Assembly: GCA_964468345.1 (NCBI GenBank)
Contig: CAYXVZ010000004.1
Location: 100,204 to 164,203 of the forward strand
Direction: 5' to 3'
From: DALYLB01 sp964468345
GTDB taxonomy: Bacteria; Acidobacteriota; Blastocatellia; RBC074
Length of the DNA stretch: 64,000 bases
The notes under the pieces are model-generated. The model ran no database searches. It saw only the letters and a program-made list of their open reading frames with translations, and was not told the DNA's origin. Position numbers and translations under genes: made by a program. Of this stretch, positions 25,743 through 34,442 are shown piece by piece (the stretch's first letter is position 1; each line of letters opens with the position of its first letter).

Positions 25743-27542
25743 TTAAATCAATCCCGGAATTCGGCCATTCTTCAAATTCCAGATAGCGGCGATCAAGGCA
25801 TCCACTTCTTCGCAGGTGTTATAGAACGCGAGCGAAGGGCGGACCGTGCTCTCGGGGCCGAAGCGCCGCAGGATCGGTTGCGCGCAATGATGGCCGGCGC
25901 GCACGGCGATGCCTTCGCGATTGAGGGCCTGCCCGACCTGTTCGGTCGTGAAGCCATCGAGAACGAAGGATAGCACGCTGGCCTTTTCGCGGGCGGTGCC
26001 GATCAGTCGCAGGCCGGGAATGCGTTGCATTCCTTCGATGGCATACATGAGCAGATCATGCTCGTATCGCGCAATGTTATTCATCCCGATGCGATCGAGG
26101 TAATCAATGGCCGCGCCGAGGCCGACGGCGTCGGCGATGCTGCCCGTCCCGGCTTCGAATCGAAACGGCGGCGGATGATAAACGGTTTTCTCGAAGGTCA
26201 CATCGAGGATCATGTTCCCGCCCCCCTGCCATGGCGGCGTGGCCGCCAGGACTTCCGGTTTGCCATACACGACGCCGATGCCCGTTGGACCAAAGACCTT
26301 GTGACCGGAGAAAACATAGAAATCACAGTCGTACAACTGCACATCGACGGGCATATGCGAAACCGCCTGCGCGCCATCGACCAGCACTTTCGCGCCATAC
26401 CGGTGCGCGATCGCAACCATCTCCTGCACCGGCGTCACGGTGCCGAGCGCATTCGACACTTGCGTGAACGCGACAAGGCGCGTTTTCGGCCCGAGCAGTT
26501 TCTCGTATTCGTCGAGCAGAATCTGCCCGCTGTTATCGACCGGGATGACGCGCAATCGCGCGCCCTTTTCGGCGCAGAGCATCTGCCACGGCACGATATT
26601 GGCGTGGTGTTCGAGATGCGAAACCACAATCTCGTCGCCCTCGTGAATGTGCTGGCGCCCCCAGCTTTTGGCGACGAGATTGATGCCCTCGGTCGTGCCG
26701 CGCACAAACACGATCTCGCGCGTCGATCCCGCGTTTAAAAACCGCCGCACCTTTTCGCGCGCCCCGTCATAGGCATCGGTCGAACGGGCCGCGAGTTCGT
26801 GCGCCGCCCGATGAACATTGGAGTTTTCGTGTTCATAAAAATAGGTCAGGCGATCGATCACGGCTTTGGGCTTTTGCGTCGTCGCCGCATTATCGAACCA
26901 GATCAGCGGACGGCCATTGACGCGTTCCTGCAGGATCGGAAAATCGCGGCGGATGGCGTTGACGTCGAACAAGCCGATTGACGATGCAGCCTGCGGCGCC
27001 GCCCCCTGAAATCCAGCAACGCTTCCGGCCGGCTCCAGCGCGGGCGCCACCCCGGTCGCAGTCAGAGAACGCGCCGCATCGAGAAATGGAAGCCTCGCGA
27101 CCTGACTAGGATCCGCCAGCGGTATGGCCGCGCCGGGAATCTGCGGCGTGCTCACATGCGGAATCGGATTCGCGGTTTGCTCGAACAACGCGCGCGCCTG
27201 TTCGAGAAAGGCAAAGGCGGGCGCCGTTGAGAAGTCCGCCGCGGAAACGCCGCCCGGAATTGCCGGCAGATCGATGGGCGGGACGGGAGTCGCGGTCGAT
27301 GCACCCGATACTTCGGCGGCAATCGACTGCAAGGCCGCTTCATCGAACGAAACCTGCTGCGGCGTGATCTGCGGAATCGAGAGCGGCAACGCGGCGGAAA
27401 GTTGCGGTTGAAATCCCTGAAAGAGTTCATTCGCCAGCCGCGCGATCGCGGCGGGATCCGGCAGTCCCGCAGCCGCCGCCTGTGACGCGCCGGTCAAATC
27501 GAGATGATCGACCGGAAATGGATTTTTAGTATTTATACTCAT
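25743..27542 (-). CDS. cysteine desulfurase, cargo of Family 2A encapsulin
   Basis: This 599-residue PLP enzyme releases sulfur from L-cysteine. Start ATG 27542 is chosen because it overlaps the encapsulin stop by 17 bp, giving translational coupling. Residues 1 to about 210 are low-complexity, Ala/Pro-rich and probably disordered, with short helical motifs (IARLANELFQGF); this is the encapsulation region known from SrpI systems. The remainder is a SufS-type desulfurase starting INAIRRDFPIL-like: PLP lysine Lys415 in SGHKVFG and catalytic Cys553 in RAGHHCAQP. In characterised Family 2A systems the enzyme sits inside the shell and feeds elemental sulfur storage. Gene intact. Confidence 0.95.
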   Translation of the reverse strand: MSINTKNPFPVDHLDLTGASQAAAAGLPDPAAIARLANELFQGFQPQLSAALPLSIPQITPQQVSFDEAALQSIAAEVSGASTATPVPPIDLPAIPGGVSAADFSTAPAFAFLEQARALFEQTANPIPHVSTPQIPGAAIPLADPSQVARLPFLDAARSLTATGVAPALEPAGSVAGFQGAAPQAASSIGLFDVNAIRRDFPILQERVNGRPLIWFDNAATTQKPKAVIDRLTYFYEHENSNVHRAAHELAARSTDAYDGAREKVRRFLNAGSTREIVFVRGTTEGINLVAKSWGRQHIHEGDEIVVSHLEHHANIVPWQMLCAEKGARLRVIPVDNSGQILLDEYEKLLGPKTRLVAFTQVSNALGTVTPVQEMVAIAHRYGAKVLVDGAQAVSHMPVDVQLYDCDFYVFSGHKVFGPTGIGVVYGKPEVLAATPPWQGGGNMILDVTFEKTVYHPPPFRFEAGTGSIADAVGLGAAIDYLDRIGMNNIARYEHDLLMYAIEGMQRIPGLRLIGTAREKASVLSFVLDGFTTEQVGQALNREGIAVRAGHHCAQPILRRFGPESTVRPSLAFYNTCEEVDALIAAIWNLKNGRIPGLI

Positions 27543-28470
27543 GATAATTTCCGATTTCGACCTGTTCCAACGCCGCGATTGCATCATCGGTCAATACGGC
27601 GGCTGAGCAATACAATGACACGAGGTATGATCCGACCGCATTGTGATTGATGCCCATGAATCGGACCGAAAGTCCCGGCGTTTGTTCGCCCGGCAGTCCC
27701 GGTTGATACAATCCCACAACGCCCTGTTTCTGTTCGCCGACGCGCAGCAACAGAATGCTCGTCTTGCCGCCTTCCCGCACCGCGGGATTCGTTTTGCCGT
27801 CCACCATCAGTTTGTCGCAGGGGACCAGCGGAATGCCGCGCCACGTCAAAAATGAAGAACCGAACAAGGTGGCGGTCGGCGGAGGAACGCCGCGCCGCGT
27901 GCATTCGCGGCCGAATGCAGCAATGGCGCGCGGATGAGCGAGAAAGAACGAAGGCTCTTTCCATACTTTGGAAATCAGATCATCCAGGTCATCGGGCGTC
28001 GGCGGGCCCGTGCGCGTTTGAATCCGCTGTGCATCCGGCACATTTTTAAGCAGGCCGTAATCGTCGTTATTGATGAGTTCGCTTTCCTGCCGTTCTTTGA
28101 CGGTTTCGATCGTCAGGCGAAGCTGTTCTTTGATCTGATCGTATGGATTGCTGTACAGGTCTGAAGTGCGCGTGTGCACATCGAGCAACGCGGAGATGGA
28201 ATTGAGCGTGTATTCACGCGGCTTTTCCTGATAAGGCACATAGGTATCGGGCAAGGGCTGCGTCTCTTCCTGGCCGCAGGTCACGCTGACCGGTTGGTCT
28301 TCGACGACGCGATTGACGCGAAGCACACCGGCTTCCAGCGGTTTCCAGTCCAGCAGGCGCACCAGCCATCGGGGCGTGATCGCGCCGTACTGCGGGGGAG
28401 TTTTCGTTATGTTTGCAAGTTGATAGGCCGCTCGATCGCTGAGCGTATGCCTGATATTCGTGTCAGCCAT
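27526..28470 (-). CDS. srpI: Family 2A encapsulin shell protein (SrpI-like)
   Basis: This 314-residue protein matches the cyanobacterial sulfur-starvation protein SrpI along its length as I remember it: ITPRWLVRLLDWKPLEAG, SALLDVHTRTSDLYS, EQLRLTIETVKERQESELIN, GPPTPDDLDDLISKVWKEP, FFLAHPRAIAAFGRE and the end IGNYHEYKY. Family 2A shells are HK97-fold icosahedral nanocompartments enclosing a cysteine desulfurase, which is encoded immediately downstream with a 17-bp overlap. SrpI in Synechococcus is induced by sulfur starvation. Here the gene follows TlpA-like and cytochrome-like genes in a block headed by a predicted Rrf2 operator at 32.35 kb, and may also use a promoter of its own at 28530-28558. 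Confidence 0.95.
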   Translation of the reverse strand: MADTNIRHTLSDRAAYQLANITKTPPQYGAITPRWLVRLLDWKPLEAGVLRVNRVVEDQPVSVTCGQEETQPLPDTYVPYQEKPREYTLNSISALLDVHTRTSDLYSNPYDQIKEQLRLTIETVKERQESELINNDDYGLLKNVPDAQRIQTRTGPPTPDDLDDLISKVWKEPSFFLAHPRAIAAFGRECTRRGVPPPTATLFGSSFLTWRGIPLVPCDKLMVDGKTNPAVREGGKTSILLLRVGEQKQGVVGLYQPGLPGEQTPGLSVRFMGINHNAVGSYLVSLYCSAAVLTDDAIAALEQVEIGNYHEYKY

Positions 28471-28496
28471 TATTCTCTGAGTTTCCTTCGATGTGG

Positions 28497-28648
28497 TTGA
28501 GATTGAATTACGTGGAGATCCACAATTGCATTCTGGTCATAAGCACAACTCCTGTCAAAAATCTAAAATGATAAATTGAACAAATATCCGGTCGATTTCA
28601 GCACACGGCCGGGACTGTCCTTTGGGCGATTGGCGGACAATCCCGGCA
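28497..28648 (-). promoter_or_regulatory. encapsulin leader: promoter, mini-ORF and hairpin
   Basis: On the minus strand TTGACA (28553-28558) and CAGAAT (28530-28535) are 17 bp apart, a plausible promoter 65 bp before the encapsulin start. A ten-codon ORF with AGGAG in front (ATG at 28540, product MTRMQLWIST) overlaps this promoter, so it would be translated only from upstream transcripts. GTGGA-GA-TCCAC at 28512-28523 is a small dyad. Further upstream, 28606-28648 forms a 13-14-bp stem (GCCGGGATTGTCC arm) without a T run. No Rrf2-type dyad is present. Confidence 0.4.
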
Positions 28649-28764
28649 ACTCTCTCCCCCGCCTGAGAACAATTTCCCGCACAGGGCATCGCGCGGACGC
28701 CGCCTGACGGGAATACGAGGCCGCTCACAGCATCGTTTCCCTTCCGTGTTTTCGTGCCTTTGTT

Positions 28765-30129
28765 TCATCGGTACAATCCTGAAAGCTTTTGCGCCTTTTC
28801 AATCGGCTTACGATATGCGTTCCATTCTTCCGGCAATCCCTGTTTTGTTTCCAGCAGAATCTCGAGGATCGCGCGGCGATCCTCGGCGGTGAGATGTTCA
28901 AACGCGGGAGACCGGTCGCGCCCGGAAAGCACCTCGAGCAATCGATGATAGACATACGCCTTTGCCGGTTCCGGCAGGGCATCGAAAGCCTCTGAGTAGA
29001 TGAGATAACTGCATGGATATTTGAACAGCCGTTTCTTCAGATCGAAATCGCGCAGCGACCGCCCCTGTTCATCCCGCGGTCCGCGCGCGGCGAACTCCGT
29101 TGCATAACTCGAACTGCCTTTGATGGACTCGTCCAGTGGGGCTTCATCCGCGAAGAGCAGATATCGCACCAGTTCTTCCGCCGGTCGCTCGTATTGTTTG
29201 CGCGCGGCCTCGGATAAGGATTTGACCGCCCCCCCTGCCTCCGCATGCAGAGCCAGCCGCGTCTGGTAATTCGTCAGCGTGATCAGATTGTGCATTTGCG
29301 TCTGATGCGCCTGCACCAGTTGGGCGACGATGTCGCTGTGCGCGCTCAAGTACGCCGTCGCATCGAACTTCTTTGCGAGATCGATCCAGTTGGCGCCGGC
29401 GGCGCGATCGAGTCGCTCGGGCTTTTCCGGATCCGTCACAAAGACATTTCCCATATGCCCCTGTTTGCCGGTCGTCCCGGTGACGTACCAGCCGCCGAAG
29501 CGTTCCGCCAGCGGGCTTTGATGCCCCGTCGTGAACGAAGCGGTCTGTGTCGCCTGCGTGCCGGTGGGGCGCGGATAAATCGAACGCAGCAGCACGCCCG
29601 GCACATTGCGCGTGGCCGCCACGACGTGACACTGCGTGCAATCCAGTTCCGCCCGCTCGAACGCCGGCTTGTCGCTTTGCTTCTCATCCAGAATATAGAA
29701 AATCGCGCCCTGCGTCGGATCGAAGGAAATCAGCTCCAACGCCTTGCCGTCCTTCACCCAGCCGACATAAACATCATCATTGAAATAAAGCGCGCGCGGC
29801 GTCTGGGGGGAAATCTTGCGAAATTGAAAGCTTGTTTTGGAAAAGACCAGCGATTGCGAACTGATCGGAACATCCAGCAATTCAAGAACGGATTTCAAAT
29901 AGCCGCGCCCGGGTTCATAGGTCAGCTTCACTTCCCCGCGGTCGAGCCGCTGCTGCAATTTGAATACGGGGTCGTTGACGGGCGCGGTCCGGTAATTGAT
30001 GGGCGCTTCGCTGTAGGGCACGAAGCCCTGATTTCGCACGGCGATCTGTCCATGCGCCGTATGCACGATCCAACTGAGCGATGCCACCGCGCAGAGTGTT
30101 ACAAGCCGGGCAAGTGATTTCGTAGACAT
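28765..30129 (-). CDS. exported mono-haem c-type protein, family unknown
   Basis: This 454-residue protein has a signal peptide (cleavage near TAHG, about residue 27) and a single haem-binding motif CTQCH at about residues 170-174, so it is a periplasmic c-type cytochrome or haem protein. The rest, about 280 residues after the motif, is mostly helical and matches no family I can name. It lies between a TlpA-like thioredoxin gene (293 bp upstream, with a repeat in between) and the encapsulin gene, all on one strand. Electron transfer connected to thiol or sulfur chemistry in the periplasm is a reasonable guess but unproven. Confidence 0.75.
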   Translation of the reverse strand: MSTKSLARLVTLCAVASLSWIVHTAHGQIAVRNQGFVPYSEAPINYRTAPVNDPVFKLQQRLDRGEVKLTYEPGRGYLKSVLELLDVPISSQSLVFSKTSFQFRKISPQTPRALYFNDDVYVGWVKDGKALELISFDPTQGAIFYILDEKQSDKPAFERAELDCTQCHVVAATRNVPGVLLRSIYPRPTGTQATQTASFTTGHQSPLAERFGGWYVTGTTGKQGHMGNVFVTDPEKPERLDRAAGANWIDLAKKFDATAYLSAHSDIVAQLVQAHQTQMHNLITLTNYQTRLALHAEAGGAVKSLSEAARKQYERPAEELVRYLLFADEAPLDESIKGSSSYATEFAARGPRDEQGRSLRDFDLKKRLFKYPCSYLIYSEAFDALPEPAKAYVYHRLLEVLSGRDRSPAFEHLTAEDRRAILEILLETKQGLPEEWNAYRKPIEKAQKLSGLYR

Positions 30130-30201
30130 AAGATTGCTCCATCCATCGTGGCCATTGATTTTTGCACAAGTTTTTGCGCCGGAGGCGCAACGGAAAATAG
30201 C

Positions 30202-30374
30202 CGGTGGTGGAGCGAAGCGAAACCACCGGTAATGATGGATACTCTATCGCGCCCTGGCAGGGGCGCCGGACCAGAGCGATTGTCTGCAGAATATGAGTGA
30301 TGATCCGGCGTCCCTGCCGGGACGCGAATAATATTCATGCTGTCCCGGTGGTTTCGCTTCGCTCCACCACCGGC
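30202..30374. repeat. paired GGTGG palindromic repeats
   Basis: CCGGTGGTGGAGCGAAGCG (30202 on) and its inverted copy CCGGTGGTTTCGCTTCGCT (30344 on) each carry internal dyad symmetry and together form a large inverted pair around about 110 bp. The inner part contains CCGGCGTCCCTGCCGGGACG-like dyads. REP/BIME-like arrangement between the TlpA-like and cytochrome genes; may stabilise or terminate the transcript. Confidence 0.65.
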
Positions 30375-30422
30375 TACACTCCCTCATCCCTTCGGGACGA
30401 TAGATATTGGAAAACGGTTCTT

Positions 30423-31682
30423 TTACCGCTGTCCCTTCGAATCGACATTGCCGGCAATGTCTTCGGCCAGTAGACGCTCGATTGTGGCGGTGAATTCTTC
30501 CTTCAGTTGTTGATGGAAGACGCCGCTTGCCGGGGCGGCAAAGCCCGCGTGAATTCGTTTGACGAGGCCATCGCGGCCAATAAAGAAGGTCGCGGGCCAG
30601 GTGTTCAGGTTCACGCCCTGCGGCACCTTTTCCCACATCTCGGCGGGCGCGCCGGCGAGCAGATAGGGATATTCGACGCCGTACTTCTTGACGAAGGCGC
30701 GAGCGCGCGAGAGCTCCTCCTGTTGCTCGGGCTCTTCGAAATCGAGGGCCACGATCTCCAGGCCTTTATCGCGGTATTTCTTGTACAGCTGCACCAGGTA
30801 CTGCGCTTCATCGTGGCAGTTCGGGCACCAGGTGCCCGTCACGACCGCGACGACAACCTTGTTCCGAAAGCGGTCATCGGTATTCGAAACCTGTTTGCCG
30901 TTCAGATCGGGAAAGCTGAATGTGAAAGGTTCTTTCGGATCGCGCACCGACGTGTGCGCGGCGAAATCGGCGGGTTCCGGAATCCCCTTGGCGCGCGCGA
31001 CATCGGGACGATACGCAGTCAGTTGCCCCTGGCGCGGTCCACCGCCCGCTTGCAGCAAATTCAGCGAACCCTCCGCGGCCGGGGTAACTTCCAAACGCAG
31101 CGGACGCGAACCATCGAAATGACTGAGGACGAACTTTCCGTCCTGCCACGTTCCGGTCAATGCGCCGGTGTCTCCATCGACGCGCAGGATCGCGGCTGAA
31201 ACTTCCGCCCCCTTCTGATGAACGATGAAGCGCCATGACTTCTCTCCCTTGTTCGTCTCGCGCGGAATGATCCAGAGCCCTTCAATGGCGGGCGTATTCG
31301 CCGCAACGAGCTTTGTGGATTTATAGGGTTTCGCCGAGAAAGGATTTCCCGCGGCATCCTTGTCATTCCGCAACTGCACCTTTCCTTCGAGCTGGCCGCT
31401 CTTCGGCGCGGCGACGATCTTCGTCAGGTAATGACTGAATTCCAGCACCAGCGTGCCGTTCTCAAAGCGCGCGCGGGTCGTCGTCTGGCGCCGGTCTCCA
31501 TTAAACAGCGTCCCGCTCAGCTTCTCGCCCTTCCCCGCAATATCGAGGCGAAAGGGAATGACGGCTCCATTGACCGTCACCGTCGCATCCCATCTTCCTT
31601 CGAGCGATTGCGCGCTGGCCATCGGTGCGGCAAACAACCAGACAAGCGCCAGGCCGATCAGCATTCTCACGATTGATTTCAT
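30423..31682 (-). CDS. exported TlpA-like thioredoxin (copy 1)
   Basis: This 419-residue protein starts at ATG 31682 (AGGAGG 10 bp upstream; signal peptide ending MASAQ). An N-terminal beta-rich domain (about 25-240, opening LEGRWDATVTVNG) is followed by a redoxin/TlpA domain with catalytic pair TGTWCPNCHDE (C-x-x-C) and the cis-Pro loop NTWPATFFIG. It should act as a periplasmic disulfide reductase or exchange partner. A paralogue at 33055-34344 is nearly identical in the redoxin part. The gene follows a predicted Rrf2 promoter, a Cys-rich peptide gene and two terminator hairpins, so its expression probably depends on read-through. Confidence 0.88.
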   Translation of the reverse strand: MKSIVRMLIGLALVWLFAAPMASAQSLEGRWDATVTVNGAVIPFRLDIAGKGEKLSGTLFNGDRRQTTTRARFENGTLVLEFSHYLTKIVAAPKSGQLEGKVQLRNDKDAAGNPFSAKPYKSTKLVAANTPAIEGLWIIPRETNKGEKSWRFIVHQKGAEVSAAILRVDGDTGALTGTWQDGKFVLSHFDGSRPLRLEVTPAAEGSLNLLQAGGGPRQGQLTAYRPDVARAKGIPEPADFAAHTSVRDPKEPFTFSFPDLNGKQVSNTDDRFRNKVVVAVVTGTWCPNCHDEAQYLVQLYKKYRDKGLEIVALDFEEPEQQEELSRARAFVKKYGVEYPYLLAGAPAEMWEKVPQGVNLNTWPATFFIGRDGLVKRIHAGFAAPASGVFHQQLKEEFTATIERLLAEDIAGNVDSKGQR

Positions 31683-31811
31683 AACTCGTTCTCCTCCTAT
31701 CAACATTTGGATACACGAATCCCGACAGGCCGACCTTGCGGCCCCGGAATTAAGCGTTTTGAGTGATTTCGATTTTTCTAGCTTTGCTCCGCGCGCGGTC
31801 GTGATGAACAG

Positions 31812-31946
<135 letters not shown>

Positions 31947-31983
31947 TGCTCTAGTCTTACGACTGGAATATTTCTCCCTCCGT

Positions 31984-32235
31984 TCAGCCTCCGGCCGTGC
32001 CGGCGCGACAACAGGCCATGCGCATGGAATGACAACAACAGGTCATCATATCCATTTGTGGCGAAGTGACGCTCACGCACATCGCGCACGACGGAGAGCA
32101 GAACCAGAGGACGGAAGGCGGCGTTGTGAAGATCCCTTCCAGAAAGGCAGCGATTCGCGTTGCCGGCGCGACATACCACGCCCGCCGCTCGCTGGCTTTC
32201 TTGTTAGTGGGAAATGCAATGATGTTTGTGCTCAT
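31984..32235 (-). CDS. Cys-rich small protein A in a predicted Rrf2-controlled leader
   Basis: This 83-residue ORF (ATG 32235; GTG 32244 is possible) ends with a cysteine-dense tail: FCSPSCAMC, then TCCCHS and ACCRAG, eight cysteines in the last 40 residues. It is the main ORF after the Rrf2-type promoter at 32344-32397 and is followed by a strong terminator and a second terminator-bearing element before the TlpA-like gene. Placement and composition parallel the Cys-rich ORFs at 38249-38377 and 47785-47913. It could be a leader whose translation senses Cys-tRNA supply, or a real thiol/metal-binding peptide. Shine-Dalgarno is weak. Confidence 0.6.
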   Translation of the reverse strand: MSTNIIAFPTNKKASERRAWYVAPATRIAAFLEGIFTTPPSVLWFCSPSCAMCVSVTSPQMDMMTCCCHSMRMACCRAGTAGG

Positions 32236-32343
32236 TGTCTTCACGCCAAAGGATAGAATAGATAAATTCCGAAGATTTCTCTGTGCTTCAGGTTACGAAA
32301 TCACGGCTTTCTATTTCGTGCTGCTCTTCATGTTTTTGATTTG

Positions 32344-32397
32344 TAATTCCTAGTGCTTGACTGGGAGTTTATACCGCACTTCGACTGGAATCGTCAA
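32344..32397 (-). promoter_or_regulatory. promoter plus Rrf2-type operator (32 kb)
   Basis: Minus strand: TTGACG (32392-32397), 18 bp, TATAAA (32368-32373), then the dyad TCCCAGT-N5-ACTAGGA followed by ATTA. The same module precedes rrf2 itself (50152-50203) and two other leaders. Dyad over the expected start site implies repression by the Rrf2 protein. Confidence 0.8.
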
Positions 32398-32422
32398 TCA
32401 CTGATTTGCAGATCATTGAAGT

Positions 32423-32914
32423 TTATTTCTCGAGATCCACATCGACGATAGGCAGATCCCAATGCGCGACGAGAATTTCGAATCGTCGCTGCTCTTCCCG
32501 CTTGAATGTTTCCTGATCGGGAAAGAGTTGTTTGATCAACGGCTGCGCGTCAAAACCGTCATGGGCCGTTGCCGCGTCCTTCCAGACGATGGTGACGCGA
32601 TAATCCCAACGTCCCTCTTCGGTCCCATGATACTTCGGCGCGCTTGCGGATACCTGAAGGATGCGCCCGATCTCCTTCTCTTTTTTCAGCACCGGCAAAT
32701 GGTTCTTTTTGAAGAGACGGATGAATTCGTCCGCATAGCCCCATTTCGCCTTGTAGTAATACTCGACGGTGAAAGGCCGGGCGGACTGGCTGGCGGCCCC
32801 GATAGTTTGCGACGCGGCGGCAAGCAAGGGAGAAAGACAGAGAAACAGGGCCAGCAATCGAATTGCGGCGCCATAGAATTTTTCTGAATGGGTAGAATCA
32901 ATGTGGGTTTTCAT
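32423..32914 (-). CDS. small exported protein, unknown function
   Basis: Start ATG 32914 is taken because it gives a signal peptide (RLLALFLCLSPLLAAAS); an upstream in-frame ATG would run through a palindromic repeat. The mature part of about 130 residues (VEYYYKAKWGYADEFIRLF through IVWKDAATAHDGFD) resembles dimeric alpha-beta barrel proteins in rhythm, but no family can be named. It is the last gene downstream of the TonB receptor and the second TlpA-like gene on the same strand, with a hairpin repeat just before it, and ends 26 bp before the next predicted Rrf2-controlled promoter. Confidence 0.65.
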   Translation of the reverse strand: MKTHIDSTHSEKFYGAAIRLLALFLCLSPLLAAASQTIGAASQSARPFTVEYYYKAKWGYADEFIRLFKKNHLPVLKKEKEIGRILQVSASAPKYHGTEEGRWDYRVTIVWKDAATAHDGFDAQPLIKQLFPDQETFKREEQRRFEILVAHWDLPIVDVDLEK

Positions 32915-32940
32915 ATTGGATGTAGTGTGGTGATGATTCG

Positions 32941-33002
32941 CCACGGGGAGCGCGAGGAGGGTATAAGGATTTTCTTCCCTCGTGCCCCCGTGCTCCCCGT
33001 GG
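32941..33002. repeat. CCACGGGGAGC palindromic repeat
   Basis: Arms CCACGGGGAGC (32941-32951) and complement (32992-33002), with further pairing GAGGAGG/CCTTC inside. Same architecture as the CACGAAG and CACAGAG families elsewhere in the window: short quasi-repeated words arranged as a long imperfect palindrome in an intergenic gap. Confidence 0.65.
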
Positions 33003-33054
33003 TAAAAACGTCCCAAAGTCTTTTGCTCTGATTTATGTCGTCAGTGCCGGTACC

Positions 33055-34344
33055 TCAGCGCGACTTCTCAGCGGTTTGCGAAGTGCCCGCGACGTCCTCC
33101 GCCAGCAAACGCTCGACCGTGGCGGCGAACTCCTCTTTCACCTTGCGATGAAACTCGCCGCTGGCCGGCGCCGCAAAACCCGCATGGATTTTCTTCACCA
33201 GGCCATCGCGGCCGATGAAAAAGGTTGCGGGCCAGGTATTGAGATTCACGCCTTGCGGAACTTTCTCCCACATCTCGGCGGGCGATCCCGCAAGCAGGTA
33301 GGGATATTCGACGCCGTATTTCCGGATGAAAGCTTTTGCGCGGCTGAGATCTTCCTGCTGTTCGGGCTCTTCGAAATCGAGCGCGACGATCTCCAATCCT
33401 TTATCGCGATACTTCCGGTGAAGCTGAACGAGATATTGCGCTTCATCGTGGCAGTTCGGGCACCATGTGCCGGTCACGACCGCGATGATGACTTTGTTCT
33501 TAAAGCGTTCGTCCGTGCTCGAGACCAACTTTCCGTCGAGATCCGGGAAGCTGAATTTGAAGGGCTCTTTGGAATCGCGGACTGTCGTATGCGTCGCGAA
33601 ATTCGCGGGTTCAGGCAAGCCCTTTGCGCGAGCGACCTCAGGCCGATACGCCGTCAGGCCGTTGCGAACCGCATACGCCCCGTTCTGGCGGAGGGAAAGC
33701 GTGCCATCTTTTGCGGGCGTGATTTCAAGCACGAGCGGGCGCGAGGCATCGAAATGACTGACGACGAACTTCCCATCGCGATATGTGCCGGTCAGCGATC
33801 CGGTGTCGCCATCGACGCGCAGAATCGATGCCGAAACTTCCGCCCCTTTCTGTTTGACGATCAGGCGCCATGCCTTTTCTCCCTTGGGGCTTTCATACGG
33901 GATTTCCCAATACCCATCGATCGATGGGACATTTGCCTTATCAGCGGCGGTCGGCGCAACATAACGGCGGGCCTGAAACGGATAATCGCCGATATATTTG
34001 TCGCGCTCGAATCGGCCGAGAACCTTGCCTTCGAGTTTTCCTTCCTTGATCGTGGCGACGATCTTCGTCAGATAATGCTCGAAATTGAGCGTGACGGTTC
34101 CCTTCTCGAACCTGGCGCTGGTCGTGGTTTGTTTCTGCTCGCCGTTGAACAGTGTTCCTGTTACGGCATTTCCCGCGCCCGCGATATCGAGGCGAAACGG
34201 AATGACAACATCGTTGATCGTGACGCTGGCATCCCAGCGACCCTGCAAGGATGGCGCGCCGGAGGTCTGCGCCATTGCAACGGAGGCAAGCAGGCTCAGC
34301 GAGAGCCCCACCGCTCCGATCAGGTATCTGGATATTCGTTTCAT
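33055..34344 (-). CDS. exported TlpA-like thioredoxin (copy 2)
   Basis: This 429-residue paralogue of the 30423-31682 gene has a signal peptide (ending VAMAQ), beta-rich N-terminal domain opening LQGRWDASVTIND, and a redoxin domain with GTWCPNCHDEAQYL and NTWPATFFIG. Redoxin regions of the two copies are almost the same; N-terminal regions differ more, suggesting different binding partners. AAGGAG precedes the start. It lies 98 bp after a TonB receptor gene, in the transcription unit that begins at the predicted Rrf2 promoter near 38.4 kb. Likely a periplasmic thiol-disulfide enzyme serving sulfur uptake, by context. Confidence 0.88.
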   Translation of the reverse strand: MKRISRYLIGAVGLSLSLLASVAMAQTSGAPSLQGRWDASVTINDVVIPFRLDIAGAGNAVTGTLFNGEQKQTTTSARFEKGTVTLNFEHYLTKIVATIKEGKLEGKVLGRFERDKYIGDYPFQARRYVAPTAADKANVPSIDGYWEIPYESPKGEKAWRLIVKQKGAEVSASILRVDGDTGSLTGTYRDGKFVVSHFDASRPLVLEITPAKDGTLSLRQNGAYAVRNGLTAYRPEVARAKGLPEPANFATHTTVRDSKEPFKFSFPDLDGKLVSSTDERFKNKVIIAVVTGTWCPNCHDEAQYLVQLHRKYRDKGLEIVALDFEEPEQQEDLSRAKAFIRKYGVEYPYLLAGSPAEMWEKVPQGVNLNTWPATFFIGRDGLVKKIHAGFAAPASGEFHRKVKEEFAATVERLLAEDVAGTSQTAEKSR

Positions 34345-34442
34345 TCATTCTCCTTTTGTTTTCCGATGAGTGGAAGCCGAAAGCGTCCCGGACGCAGTGC
34401 CCGTGCCGCTTTCGGCCAATCGCTGCGAGACAAATTCACCGC

